Assembly (NCBI GenBank): GCA_018829445.1
Contig: JAHJTV010000076.1
Coordinates: 61,059-125,058, forward strand
Origin: a bacterium
Lineage (GTDB): Bacteria; SAR324; XYD2-FULL-50-16
Length of the DNA: 64,000 bases
Reading direction: 5' to 3'
Positions 51,538-60,406 of this stretch are shown piece by piece. Within the stretch, counting starts at the first letter, position 1; every line of letters starts with the position of its first letter. The translations under genes were made by a program, and so were the position numbers. The notes beneath the pieces were generated by a model. The model was not told the DNA's origin, made no database searches, and saw nothing but the letters and a program-made list of their open reading frames with translations.

Positions 51538-52603
51538 GATTTTTATCAGCGGAAACCATACTTTTGCAGAAGCTGCAATCAGGGCAGGTTGCAAGTGTTA
51601 TTTCGGTTATCCCATCACTCCCCAGAATGAATTGGGAGAATACATGGCGGTTAATCTGCCCAAAGCAGGCGGGGTATTCCTGCAATCGGAAAGCGAAACA
51701 GCAGCCATCAACATGATCATTGGGGCATCCTCAACCGGGACCAGAGCGATGACATCCTCTTCCAGCCCCGGTATCAGTCTAAAGCAGGAGGGACTCTCTT
51801 TTCTGGCAGGATTCGAATTACCGGCAGTGATTGTGAATGTCATGCGGGGAGGTCCTGGACTTGGAAATATTGCTCCTGCACAGGGAGATTACTTTCAAGC
51901 CACTCGCGGCGGTGGTCATGGCGATTATAGAATGCCGGTACTGGCACCGGGGACAGTGCAGGAAATTGCAGACCTGACCGGTCTCGCCTTTGATCTTGCT
52001 GACAAGTATCGCACCCCCGTTATGATTCTGGGTGACGGCATGATGGGACAAACCAAGGAACCGGTGCAATTTGCAGAACCTGTCAAAAATCTGCCGGAAA
52101 AAGAGTGGGCTCTGAAAGGCATGGGAGACGGTCCCAGCAAATATATGGCTTCATTGATATTGGACCCGGCAGAAATGGAAAGGCACAACTGGAAACTGGA
52201 TCGCAAATATCAGCAGATTACGGAAAACGAAGTCCGCTATGAAGCGCACCGAATGGAAGACGCGGAAATCGTCATCATTGCCTATGGAACCACGGCCAGA
52301 ATTGCTAAAGGTGCCATTAACCGGGTACGTAAAGATGGCATCAAAGCGGGTCTGATACGGCCAATCACCTTGTGGCCATTCCCCAAAAAGGTACTGCAGG
52401 AATTAGCCCGAACCATCAAACATTTTATTGTATTCGAAATGAGTACCGGACAGATGCTTGAAGATGTCCAGCTGTCCATAATGGGAAAAGCCGGAATATC
52501 TTTTCACGGAAGACCTGGGGGTGTTGTACCTACCCCGGCTGAATTTGCACGATACATCTTTCGAGAGTACCAAGAGAAAAAGGATTTAATCTATGAAACT
52601 TAA
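51530..52603 (+). CDS. korA: 2-oxoacid:ferredoxin oxidoreductase alpha subunit
   Basis: 357 residues. Pyrimidine-domain motifs: FAEAAIRAGCKCYFGYPITPQNE, SESETAAINMIIGASSTGTRAMTSSSSPG (split), and MRGGPGLGN. Together with KorB it decarboxylates a 2-oxoacid oxidatively to the CoA thioester. Sequence alone leaves 2-oxoglutarate (Kor) or branched-chain 2-oxoacids (Vor) open. It overlaps korD and korB, the latter by 11 bases. Confidence 0.9.
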   Translation: MNKIFISGNHTFAEAAIRAGCKCYFGYPITPQNELGEYMAVNLPKAGGVFLQSESETAAINMIIGASSTGTRAMTSSSSPGISLKQEGLSFLAGFELPAVIVNVMRGGPGLGNIAPAQGDYFQATRGGGHGDYRMPVLAPGTVQEIADLTGLAFDLADKYRTPVMILGDGMMGQTKEPVQFAEPVKNLPEKEWALKGMGDGPSKYMASLILDPAEMERHNWKLDRKYQQITENEVRYEAHRMEDAEIVIIAYGTTARIAKGAINRVRKDGIKAGLIRPITLWPFPKKVLQELARTIKHFIVFEMSTGQMLEDVQLSIMGKAGISFHGRPGGVVPTPAEFARYIFREYQEKKDLIYET

Positions 52604-53342
52604 AAACGAATGGCCAAAGTACTATAAAAAAGATGTTGTCACGCACTATTGCCCGGGTTGTGGCCACGGTATTGTCCATAGGTTGATCGCTGAATTACTG
52701 GAAGAGATGGATCTGGGGAAGAAAACAATCGGGGTTAATCCCGCTGGTTGTGCCGTATTAGCCTACAAGTATTTTGATTTTGATATGATCGAGTCGGCCC
52801 ATGGCAGGGGAACTGCCCTGGCTACCGGGATCAAGCGCACCAGACCGGACCTTTTTGTCCTGTCCTACCAGGGAGATGGTGACCTTTCAGCCATAGGGAC
52901 GGCAGAAACTATCCATTCAGCAAGTCGCGGAGAACTGTTCACCCTGGTTTTTATCAACAATGCCGTTTACGGCATGACTGGTGGACAGATGGCACCCACT
53001 TCGGTGATCGGGCAAAAGACCACCACCTCACCTTTGGGCAGAAACCCCAAATATGATGGGCACCCATTGCACATTACCGATATTATTGCCACTTTTCCCG
53101 GGGTTGCCTATGCGGAAAGAACGGCTGTTAATTCGCCGAAAGCCATTCGCAAGACCAAAAAAGCTCTTAAAAAAGCATTTCAGACCCAGCTTGATGAATC
53201 GGGGTACTCCGTTGTCGAAATATTGTCTCCCTGTCCCACTAACTGGAAAATGAATACCATCGACTCCTGTCATTGGATAGATGATGTTCTGGCCAAAGAG
53301 TTTCCATTAGGTGTGTTAACCGATAAACGAGGAGGACAGTAA
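52593..53342 (+). CDS. korB: 2-oxoacid:ferredoxin oxidoreductase beta subunit (thiamine diphosphate)
   Basis: 249 residues. The TPP site is GDGDLSAIG with NNAVYGMTGGQM, and the cysteine motif YCPGCGHGI binds the 4Fe-4S cluster with VNPAGC and the later CPTNW. It carries out TPP-dependent decarboxylation. It is one base from the gamma subunit start and overlaps the alpha subunit by 11 bases. Substrate as for alpha: 2-oxoglutarate or branched chain. Confidence 0.92.
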   Translation: MKLKNEWPKYYKKDVVTHYCPGCGHGIVHRLIAELLEEMDLGKKTIGVNPAGCAVLAYKYFDFDMIESAHGRGTALATGIKRTRPDLFVLSYQGDGDLSAIGTAETIHSASRGELFTLVFINNAVYGMTGGQMAPTSVIGQKTTTSPLGRNPKYDGHPLHITDIIATFPGVAYAERTAVNSPKAIRKTKKALKKAFQTQLDESGYSVVEILSPCPTNWKMNTIDSCHWIDDVLAKEFPLGVLTDKRGGQ

Positions 53343-53343
53343 A

Positions 53344-53892
53344 ATGTTAGCCAGAATTTTATTTGCCGGTTCAGGAGGACAAGGAGTGTTGACCATAGGA
53401 AATATTCTTGGCAATGCTGCGATGTTACAGGATTTTCATGTAACTTTTCTACCGGAATACGGGGCAGCGATGAGGGGCGGTACCGCAAATTGCACCATCT
53501 GTATTTCCGATGAAGAGATCGCCTCCCCGGTGGCATCCAATCCGGATATTGTCCTGGCGCTGAACCAGCCTTCGGTGATCTCCTTTATTAACAGACTTCA
53601 ACCCGGCGGACAACTGATTTTCAATTCCAGCATCGTCGATGACCTGCCTTCCAGAGGTGATATAGGTACCTTTGCCGTTCCGGCCAGTCAACTCGCACAA
53701 GACATCAATGACATAAGATCAACCAACATGATCATCCTGGGATCATTTGTAAAACTGGCCAATCTTGTGACAATTAAAAAGGTTCATGAAAGCGTTGACG
53801 TGTTAATGGGAGGGAAAAAGAAAGTCGCTGAAAGTGTTAAAAACGCTATTTCCCTGGGATACGATAGATTTCCATTTGAAGAAACAACCTAA
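53344..53892 (+). CDS. korC: 2-oxoacid:ferredoxin oxidoreductase gamma subunit
   Basis: 182 residues. The family opening RILFAGSGGQGVLTIGNILG and the block FLPEYGAAMRGGTANCTICIS are diagnostic. It forms the catalytic complex with the alpha, beta and ferredoxin subunits. The spacing of one base after korB and 18 bases before the ACT protein indicates one operon. Confidence 0.93.
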   Translation: MLARILFAGSGGQGVLTIGNILGNAAMLQDFHVTFLPEYGAAMRGGTANCTICISDEEIASPVASNPDIVLALNQPSVISFINRLQPGGQLIFNSSIVDDLPSRGDIGTFAVPASQLAQDINDIRSTNMIILGSFVKLANLVTIKKVHESVDVLMGGKKKVAESVKNAISLGYDRFPFEETT

Positions 53893-53910
53893 TCACAAAG
53901 AGGACAAATC

Positions 53911-54339
53911 ATGCCTATCAGACAAGTATCAGTCGCGGTGAAAAATCAACCGGGCGCTGTGCATGAAGTATGCGAAATACTGGAAAAGGAACAGATCAAC
54001 ATCAAAGCGATCATGGGAACCGCAAAGGGCGACCACCCGCAACTACACCTGGTAACCGACGATCCGGACAAATCTGTCTCGGTCTTAAACGGCAAGGGTT
54101 ACACAACCTCAACAAGAGAAGTGTTGGCCGTTACCGCCCCTGATCACCCGGGTGGGCTTAATGCTATCTTAAGAACTCTTTTGGAGAAGCAGGTCAATGT
54201 TGAACTGATCTACCCTTTAATTTATCTTAACAATAACGAAGCCATTCTTATTCTTGAAGTTGACAACGTATTGGCTTCAAAAGAGATTCTGAAGAAACAC
54301 TGGATTAAGGTTGTTGGAGAGGAGATCTACAAGTCTTGA
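53911..54339 (+). CDS. Tandem ACT-domain protein
   Basis: 142 residues composed of two ACT domains. The first opens RQVSVAVKNQPGAVHEVCEIL and the second AVTAPDHPGGLNAILRTLLEK, each with the ligand-binding Gly/Pro loop. ACT domains bind amino acids. Its position as last gene of the 2-oxoacid oxidoreductase operon suggests it senses an amino acid related to the 2-oxoacid (glutamate or a branched-chain amino acid) and adjusts the enzyme. No catalytic domain is attached. Confidence 0.85.
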   Translation: MPIRQVSVAVKNQPGAVHEVCEILEKEQINIKAIMGTAKGDHPQLHLVTDDPDKSVSVLNGKGYTTSTREVLAVTAPDHPGGLNAILRTLLEKQVNVELIYPLIYLNNNEAILILEVDNVLASKEILKKHWIKVVGEEIYKS

Positions 54340-54772
54340 GAAATACCGATCCGGATTGAGTCTGGATCACCCCTGCCCTTGATTCATAAGGGCAACATCC
54401 CCTCTCATCTCCTCAAATTCCCTGTTTGAATTATTGTTTCTATTTAGTACTTTATAAATTTTTTTCTGCGTTTTTTTGGCAGGAATTAATTTAGAGAGTA
54501 CTTATCCAGTTTATCTGGGTCAGGGAATACCTGTTTTGAGCAAAATCGGATTTTATCGTTCAATATTCAAAGTGGAAAAAACCGTCACATCAAAAATTTT
54601 CTAAATCATTCCCTTTCAAATCGTCTTTATACGTTTTATAGTATTAGTCCATGAGATGCCCGTCACCCAATCTAAAAAACAGACCGCTCAATTCAACTTG
54701 ATTTTTCACCAAAATGCGAGTAAGCCAAATTAGATAAAACAAAAACTAACCTATTCGTCTCTGCTTGTCGTC
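54340..54772. other. Non-coding stretch after the oxidoreductase operon
   Basis: 433 bases. Two small hairpins follow the ACT gene: GATCCGGattgagtCTGGATC (54349-54369) and GCCCTTgattcatAAGGGC (54374-54392). They may terminate the operon, although no T-run follows. The remainder has no gene. Confidence 0.4.
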
Positions 54773-56938
54773 ATGGACACACATTCAATCGTATTTAGTT
54801 CCATTGAGTCTATCAGCAAGAGACCGTTTTCCCAGAAACGGTACAGGCAGAGAAGTACCTTTGAAGCCCCCAATGGTAAACATTTTAGCAGTCATCTGTT
54901 TGATATCTATCGTTTCCTGTTTAGAATCCTTGAAGAACACAATTTAGAACTGGCCTATCGATTTCGTTATGTTGTTGAAGCTGCGGGCAGTAAGCCTTTT
55001 ATAGAACGACAAAACAGGTTGGACAAGGCATTAAAAAGTGCAAAAAACAAGGCATACCAGCCCCTGAGAAATCTGCTGAACGAAATTCAGCTGGAGCTGG
55101 AACTCGATTTTGATTTTCTGATGCCGGGAATAAAACCGCCTGGGATTCTTAGGCTAAAACAAGCAGATGAAACCCATGAGAAAATGAATGTTGCTTTCGG
55201 ATATCTTCCGGAAACCAGAGCTCCCTATCAAATCGATTCTCCTTCTCCCCTGGAATGGATGAATCGATATACAATCGTGCTGGAATATGAGGATGAAACT
55301 CCAGATCCGTCAACCAAGGAATCTGCTGTTGGGTTGCACGAAAACGCTATATTTGAGCTGGACAAGATTCGCAAGCTTACCAAGAAGGAACCAGACATTG
55401 AGACGGTAACTCCCAGAAGAACTGTCAAAACGATTGTACCTCCACCTGTAAAGAAAGAAACACTCCCAGTTGCGCAGACAATCTCGGATGAAAATGAAGA
55501 GATTTTTGAAAAGCAAGACGCTCCGACAACCAAATACTCTTTTGATAATTTCAAATTACCGCCTGCTAAAAATGGTGAATTAATCGGGTCTTCCGAGAGT
55601 CAGGAAGAGGAGAATTGGGAATCTCAACCTGTTGCCGAAACTCAAAAAAAAGGTGGGGAAGAAAACAAATCTGATAACAACGATGAGGGAACTTCCTCGA
55701 AGGGGTTGAACCGGTTTTCTTTCGGATTAAGTCACTCAGAGTCTGCTGCAGTTCCAAATCGAAATGAGCTACTGAATCAGGAGGAGAATAAATATCGGCA
55801 AAAACGCTCCATTCCGCCGCCGCTTTACAAATTCAAAATTGAGTTAAAAAAACCCAGTAACAAACCCGCCAATGAGATTAACGACCCCGGGGCAATGCTG
55901 GTGATATCGCAGGAATGCATTAACAGAAGGACAAATACCAATCCGGAAAGCATCCATTTCCTCAATGGCAGCACGTTTTGGAACCATTTCCGCAAACAGA
56001 ATACATCTCCTGGCACCCACCGGGATACTACATCGTTATTGGTCGACCCTGATTGTATTAAGCATCGAATTGACAATATCAAGCTGGAAAAACGACATGC
56101 TTTGGAACTATCCCAGGGTGAGGAAGAAACCTTCAAAGCCTTTGATTCCTTTTTCTCTCTAAAGAAGGAATTTGATAAAACCGTTGATTTGAAAGAAGCC
56201 GCAACAAATGTGGTAAAAGACACTGCTCAAAATATCGATAAAAAACAGGAGTTAATCGATAATGATGAACAACGACATGCCATTTATCAACAGAGTCTGG
56301 ACAAATTGGTAAAAAAAGACGGCACCCTGTTTGATTATTTATCCGGAAAAATCTCAATCGATGAAACAGACAAGCTGGAAATCGAAAGATGGGTCAGGGC
56401 GCAACGCTCCGTTCATACTGAAATGTACCGTGTATACAGTGAAGCAATTCTCCAGCCTGATATCTCTGATATCTCTGAAATACAGGAGTTTGCCAAAAGC
56501 CGGTTAAAAACCCAGGATTTTCCTTCCCAACGCGTGAGGGATATTTTTGACAAGATAAAAGAGAGCAGAAATATTGAACCCCTGGGACGGGATGATCTTG
56601 TCAGGATTTTGAAACGTCAGGACTTTCTGCAAAATGTCGATAATGAGAATGATACCACCATCATATTTTCCAGGGCTTACTCCAGATACAGGGAATGGCG
56701 CAGTGGCCTGGAAAGTCCTGATATCAAAGTAAGAACAGTCGATTCAGCCCACCGTTCTCATATCATTCCCAAAACCGATTTTATAAAACGATTGAATTTT
56801 CTTGAATCACCGATAATCAAAGTAAGAACCTCATCCGACTACCTTAAGAACCAGGCTCTTCCAATTTTAGAGAAGATCTCCAACTGGCGCAAACCCCACG
56901 GTCTAATAAAGATCAAACCATCTGAAAAGCAGCATTAA
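54773..56938 (+). CDS. Unrecognised 721-residue protein with acidic linker and C-terminal repeat
   Basis: I do not recognise this gene. It has no signal peptide or membrane segment, so it is likely cytoplasmic. Residues ~20-140 form a charged helical domain (SSHLFDIYRFLFRILEEHN; KALKSAKNKAYQPLRNLLNE). Residues ~170-350 are acidic and Pro/Ser/Glu-rich, probably disordered. Residues ~380-650 are helical and highly charged. The end carries a repeated motif, LESPDIKVRT and LESPIIKVRT, 39 residues apart (~661 and ~700). The ATG has no good ribosome-binding site. Neighbours give no clue. Confidence 0.6.
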   Translation: MDTHSIVFSSIESISKRPFSQKRYRQRSTFEAPNGKHFSSHLFDIYRFLFRILEEHNLELAYRFRYVVEAAGSKPFIERQNRLDKALKSAKNKAYQPLRNLLNEIQLELELDFDFLMPGIKPPGILRLKQADETHEKMNVAFGYLPETRAPYQIDSPSPLEWMNRYTIVLEYEDETPDPSTKESAVGLHENAIFELDKIRKLTKKEPDIETVTPRRTVKTIVPPPVKKETLPVAQTISDENEEIFEKQDAPTTKYSFDNFKLPPAKNGELIGSSESQEEENWESQPVAETQKKGGEENKSDNNDEGTSSKGLNRFSFGLSHSESAAVPNRNELLNQEENKYRQKRSIPPPLYKFKIELKKPSNKPANEINDPGAMLVISQECINRRTNTNPESIHFLNGSTFWNHFRKQNTSPGTHRDTTSLLVDPDCIKHRIDNIKLEKRHALELSQGEEETFKAFDSFFSLKKEFDKTVDLKEAATNVVKDTAQNIDKKQELIDNDEQRHAIYQQSLDKLVKKDGTLFDYLSGKISIDETDKLEIERWVRAQRSVHTEMYRVYSEAILQPDISDISEIQEFAKSRLKTQDFPSQRVRDIFDKIKESRNIEPLGRDDLVRILKRQDFLQNVDNENDTTIIFSRAYSRYREWRSGLESPDIKVRTVDSAHRSHIIPKTDFIKRLNFLESPIIKVRTSSDYLKNQALPILEKISNWRKPHGLIKIKPSEKQH

Positions 56939-56971
56939 CCAGGACGAATATTTTAAATTCCCCTCCTGACG

Positions 56972-58447
56972 TTATTCTTTGTCTCGAAACTCCTGTGCCA
57001 CCTCAATAAACTGCTGCTCCGTCGATAAAAAAGCGTCAACCAGCCGTGGATCGAAATTTTCACCTCTCCATCCCACTATAATCTCCTTTGCCTCGTCATG
57101 ACTAAACGCTGCTTTATAAACCCGCTTGCTGATAAGTGCATCATAAACATCCGCCACAGCCATTAACCTCCCTGAAATCGGGATGTTCTCTCCTTTTAAC
57201 CGTTTGGGATAACCTGTTCCATCCCATTTCTCATGATGCGTGAGGGCGATCTCCCTTGCCAGCTTTAGAAAAGAATTACTCCCCAATTTTTCCTCGGCAA
57301 TTCTCAAGGCTTCTCCTCCCAGATGCGGGTGACGACGCATGATGTTGAACTCCTCGTCGGTTAGCTTCCCCGGTTTTAAGAGAATATTGTCGGGAATTCC
57401 AACCTTGCCGATATCATGCAAGGGGGCTGATTTAAACAAAAGCGAAATTGTATCCTCATCCAAAAAATCGGAGAATTCGGGTTGCCCCTTCATGTATTCG
57501 GCTAGAATTTTAACATAGCGCTGGGTTCGCAGGATATGATTTCCCGTCTCATTATCCCTTGTTTCCGCAAGTGATGCCAGAGAAACAATCGTGACATCCC
57601 GGGTCAGTTTCAATTCTTCAGTTTGTCTTTTCAGACTGTCCATCATAATATTGGTGTGCTGCGCAATCACACCGAATTCATCATTGGTGCTGACGGGAAC
57701 AAGGGTGTCAAAATATCCGCCTGTGGCGCGTTGTAAAACCGAGGTTTCTTTTGTTAAAAAGTAGTTAAAATTTCTCGAATAGGAGAGAACCACGTTGACA
57801 ATGTATGCCAGCAATCCGCTCACCACAAATGCCACTTCAATTAGAATCGATCTCTGGGCTGATTCCAACGAGATAGTTTCACCAACATTTACCAGCCAGT
57901 CCAGATCCTTATTAATGACCAAAAAAATGATACCGACCAATGCCATGGAACAGATAGTAGAAAATATGACCAGTTTTTTAGGTTGGGAAAAATAGTGCTC
58001 ACTGGGATCAATATTGATCCCTTCCTTTTCAAGGAACTGACTGAGCCGCCATTCAAGATATAAACTCAGGTCAATGGCAATAAAAAAACCCAGGATACTC
58101 ATCGCCAATAGTAGTTTTGCACCACTTCCCGGGGGAAAACCATAAGCAACCATGTTGAAAAAGGTTACGGTAACCCCACCGATAATGAAGGCTCCCCAGT
58201 CATAAAGAAAGACTTTCCTGGATTGAATTGCATACGGTTGTTTCATTGTTAAAGGCTCTAACCACACGCCAATAGTAAAAAACTGCAACAGAAGAATCCC
58301 CAGAATGGGCAGTGACAGTTGAAGGACGGTCAAACTCTCCAGAAAAGGGCAGACCTGGCCACCGTAAATCACAAGAATCGTAAAACTTACAGCATAATGA
58401 AACAACCTTCGTTTTTTATTGGTGAGCAGACTCTTTTGATCAATCAT
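56972..58447 (-). CDS. Membrane HD-GYP c-di-GMP phosphodiesterase with HAMP domain
   Basis: 491 residues from the ATG at 58447, preceded by AGGGA; the frame is open to 58570 but that start lacks a site and gives an odd aromatic-rich leader. Six membrane segments (~12-250), a HAMP linker (RATGGYFDTLVPVSTNDEFG) and HD-GYP follow. The latter has GNHILRTQRYVKIL, HDIGKVGIPDNILLKPGKL, and THHEKWDGTGYP with RLMAVADVYDALISKRVYKAA. The metal and GYP residues are intact. It has a different sensor from the 7TM HD-GYP protein at 21-23 kb. The substrate c-di-GMP is by family. Confidence 0.92.
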   Translation of the reverse strand: MIDQKSLLTNKKRRLFHYAVSFTILVIYGGQVCPFLESLTVLQLSLPILGILLLQFFTIGVWLEPLTMKQPYAIQSRKVFLYDWGAFIIGGVTVTFFNMVAYGFPPGSGAKLLLAMSILGFFIAIDLSLYLEWRLSQFLEKEGINIDPSEHYFSQPKKLVIFSTICSMALVGIIFLVINKDLDWLVNVGETISLESAQRSILIEVAFVVSGLLAYIVNVVLSYSRNFNYFLTKETSVLQRATGGYFDTLVPVSTNDEFGVIAQHTNIMMDSLKRQTEELKLTRDVTIVSLASLAETRDNETGNHILRTQRYVKILAEYMKGQPEFSDFLDEDTISLLFKSAPLHDIGKVGIPDNILLKPGKLTDEEFNIMRRHPHLGGEALRIAEEKLGSNSFLKLAREIALTHHEKWDGTGYPKRLKGENIPISGRLMAVADVYDALISKRVYKAAFSHDEAKEIIVGWRGENFDPRLVDAFLSTEQQFIEVAQEFRDKE

Positions 58448-58742
58448 GATTAGATCCCTGAAATAAGCTGTCAGAAAGTTCGGCCAGCCTGGTGCCCAAA
58501 CTAATGAGTTCTTGAAATCAAAAAACCATTTAAACGATGCTTTAAAATACCAGTGTTGAAAGAAGAACACAACCCAAAGAAAAAATCATCCGCCGGTTGA
58601 TGCACCTCCAATCGGTTCACTTAACACAGTTACCTTCTCCCGATTGACTCACCGGATATAAGCGGATACTGTTTACGTAAAAAGCCATTTGATAACTTCA
58701 GATAACTTAATAATTTTAAACAGCTAACAGCAGGAGAAAAAA

Positions 58743-60092
58743 ATGGGTGTGAAAATAGTATTAATCGGTGCAGGCAGCGCCCAGTTTGGGTATGATACCC
58801 TGGGAGACATTTTTCAAAGCAGCGTGTTAACCGACTGTGAAATTGTTCTCCATGATATCAATCCAAAAACCTTGGCGACTGTTGAGAAAACCGGGGCGAA
58901 TTTTATCAGGGATCAGAAGCTGCCTTTCAAATTGACTGCAACAACCTCCCGTGCCGAAGCACTCAAGAATGCAGATTTTTGCATCATTTCCATTGAGGTT
59001 GGTGACCGTTTCAAGCTGTGGGATCAGGATTGGAGAATTCCCCAGCAATACGGCTTCAAGCAGGTCTATGGCGAAAATGGAGGCCCCGGCGGACTATTCC
59101 ACTCCCTGAGAATTATCCCCCCCATTCTGGAAATCTGCGGAGATATCCAGTCCATCTGTCCGGACGCCTATGTCTTTAACTACAGCAACCCCATGAGCCG
59201 GATTTGCACCACCGTTCACCGCAAATACCCGGATCTAAAATTCATTGGTCTCTGCCACGAAATCTCCTCACTGCAACATCATCTTCCCATTATTCTGGAG
59301 ACACCCTTTGAAGATTTGAAACTGAGAGCAGGTGGATTGAATCATTTTAGTATTCTTCTCGAAGCAACATACAAAAAAAGCGGAAAAGATGCCTATTCGG
59401 ATATCCGGGAAAAAGCACCGGCTTTCTTTGAAAACCTGCCAGATTTGGGGAATATTATGCGGCAACTACTGGAGGCGCAAGCCGGTTCCACGCCGGGGAG
59501 CGAGCCCGCTCTACGCGCAGGTGCGAATAAGTGGGCCGAACGGGGTCTGTTCAAGCTGATCCTGGAAAAATACGGATATCTCCCCATCACAACCGACAGC
59601 CACCTGGGAGAATACCTGCAGTGGGCGCACGATGTGGTTGATCATAAGGGAATTCTTGATTTCCAGACCTATTACAAGCAATGGATACTCGATCAGGAAC
59701 CGAATATAGAAATGAAATTAACAGAACGTGTTGTTCCCATAATGGAAGGAATTCTGGATGATCTCAACTACGAAGAGGCTGCGGTCAACCTCGCCAATCA
59801 TGGACTGGTCAACGATTTCCCCGGATTCCTGGCAATGGAAGTCCCGGCAATTATAAGCAAAAAAGGCGTGGTGGGAGTCCCCTTGGGCGATCTTCCCAAA
59901 GGATTTGCCGGATTGCTACACAACCAGGTTGCCATACATGATATGACAGCAGAAGCCTGTTTATCCGGCTCCAAGGATATAGTCATGCAAGCTCTGCTGG
60001 TAGACCCGGTGGTTGATAAGGTAAGCGCCGCCGAAAAAATGCTGGACACCATGCTGGACTTACAGCAGGAGTATCTGGGATATATTAAGTAG
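58743..60092 (+). CDS. Glycoside hydrolase family 4 enzyme (alpha-glucosidase/galactosidase type)
   Basis: 449 residues. The N-terminal NAD domain opens VKIVLIGAGSAQFGYDTL, and the Mn-binding region is NYSNPMSRICTTV with the Cys-His of GLCHEISSL. GENGGPGGLFHSLRIIP is a family block. GH4 enzymes use NAD and Mn(II) in an oxidation-elimination mechanism and act in the cytoplasm on di- or monosaccharide glycosides. The substrate (alpha-galactoside, glucuronide or glucoside) is open. A double terminator follows, so it is monocistronic. Confidence 0.9.
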   Translation: MGVKIVLIGAGSAQFGYDTLGDIFQSSVLTDCEIVLHDINPKTLATVEKTGANFIRDQKLPFKLTATTSRAEALKNADFCIISIEVGDRFKLWDQDWRIPQQYGFKQVYGENGGPGGLFHSLRIIPPILEICGDIQSICPDAYVFNYSNPMSRICTTVHRKYPDLKFIGLCHEISSLQHHLPIILETPFEDLKLRAGGLNHFSILLEATYKKSGKDAYSDIREKAPAFFENLPDLGNIMRQLLEAQAGSTPGSEPALRAGANKWAERGLFKLILEKYGYLPITTDSHLGEYLQWAHDVVDHKGILDFQTYYKQWILDQEPNIEMKLTERVVPIMEGILDDLNYEEAAVNLANHGLVNDFPGFLAMEVPAIISKKGVVGVPLGDLPKGFAGLLHNQVAIHDMTAEACLSGSKDIVMQALLVDPVVDKVSAAEKMLDTMLDLQQEYLGYIK

Positions 60093-60134
60093 CTCTACTG
60101 TCGCACCCTGGTTTACTCTTTTTAAAACCCTTTC

Positions 60135-60173
60135 AGCTAAAAGCTATCAGCAGGTAGCTTTTAGCTTTGTTTT
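60135..60173 (+). terminator. Intrinsic terminator after the GH4 gene
   Basis: AGCTAAAAGCTA (60135-60146) and TAGCTTTTAGCT (60155-60166) form a perfect 12-bp stem followed by TTGTTTT. Confidence 0.9.
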
Positions 60174-60194
60174 ACGCACCTTTGGTGCGTTTTA
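60174..60194 (+). terminator. Second terminator hairpin
   Basis: ACGCACC and GGTGCGT with a 3-base loop, followed by TTTT. It lies immediately behind the first terminator. Confidence 0.75.
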
Positions 60195-60406
60195 ATATAT
60201 TTTCAGTACAATGGAGTGAAGAGAATCTGATTAAAGCTAACAGCCATTTGCTAATCGCTAAGAGCTTTTAGGCAAGCTTATAAAAAAAGAATGCTCATCA
60301 GTATGAGCACCAATTGTCATAACAGGTACGAAACTTGAGTATTAACTTGATGTTTTTCTGAGTAAGAAGACCCAAAATGGGTGCAATAAAAAAGGAGAGA
60401 AACACT

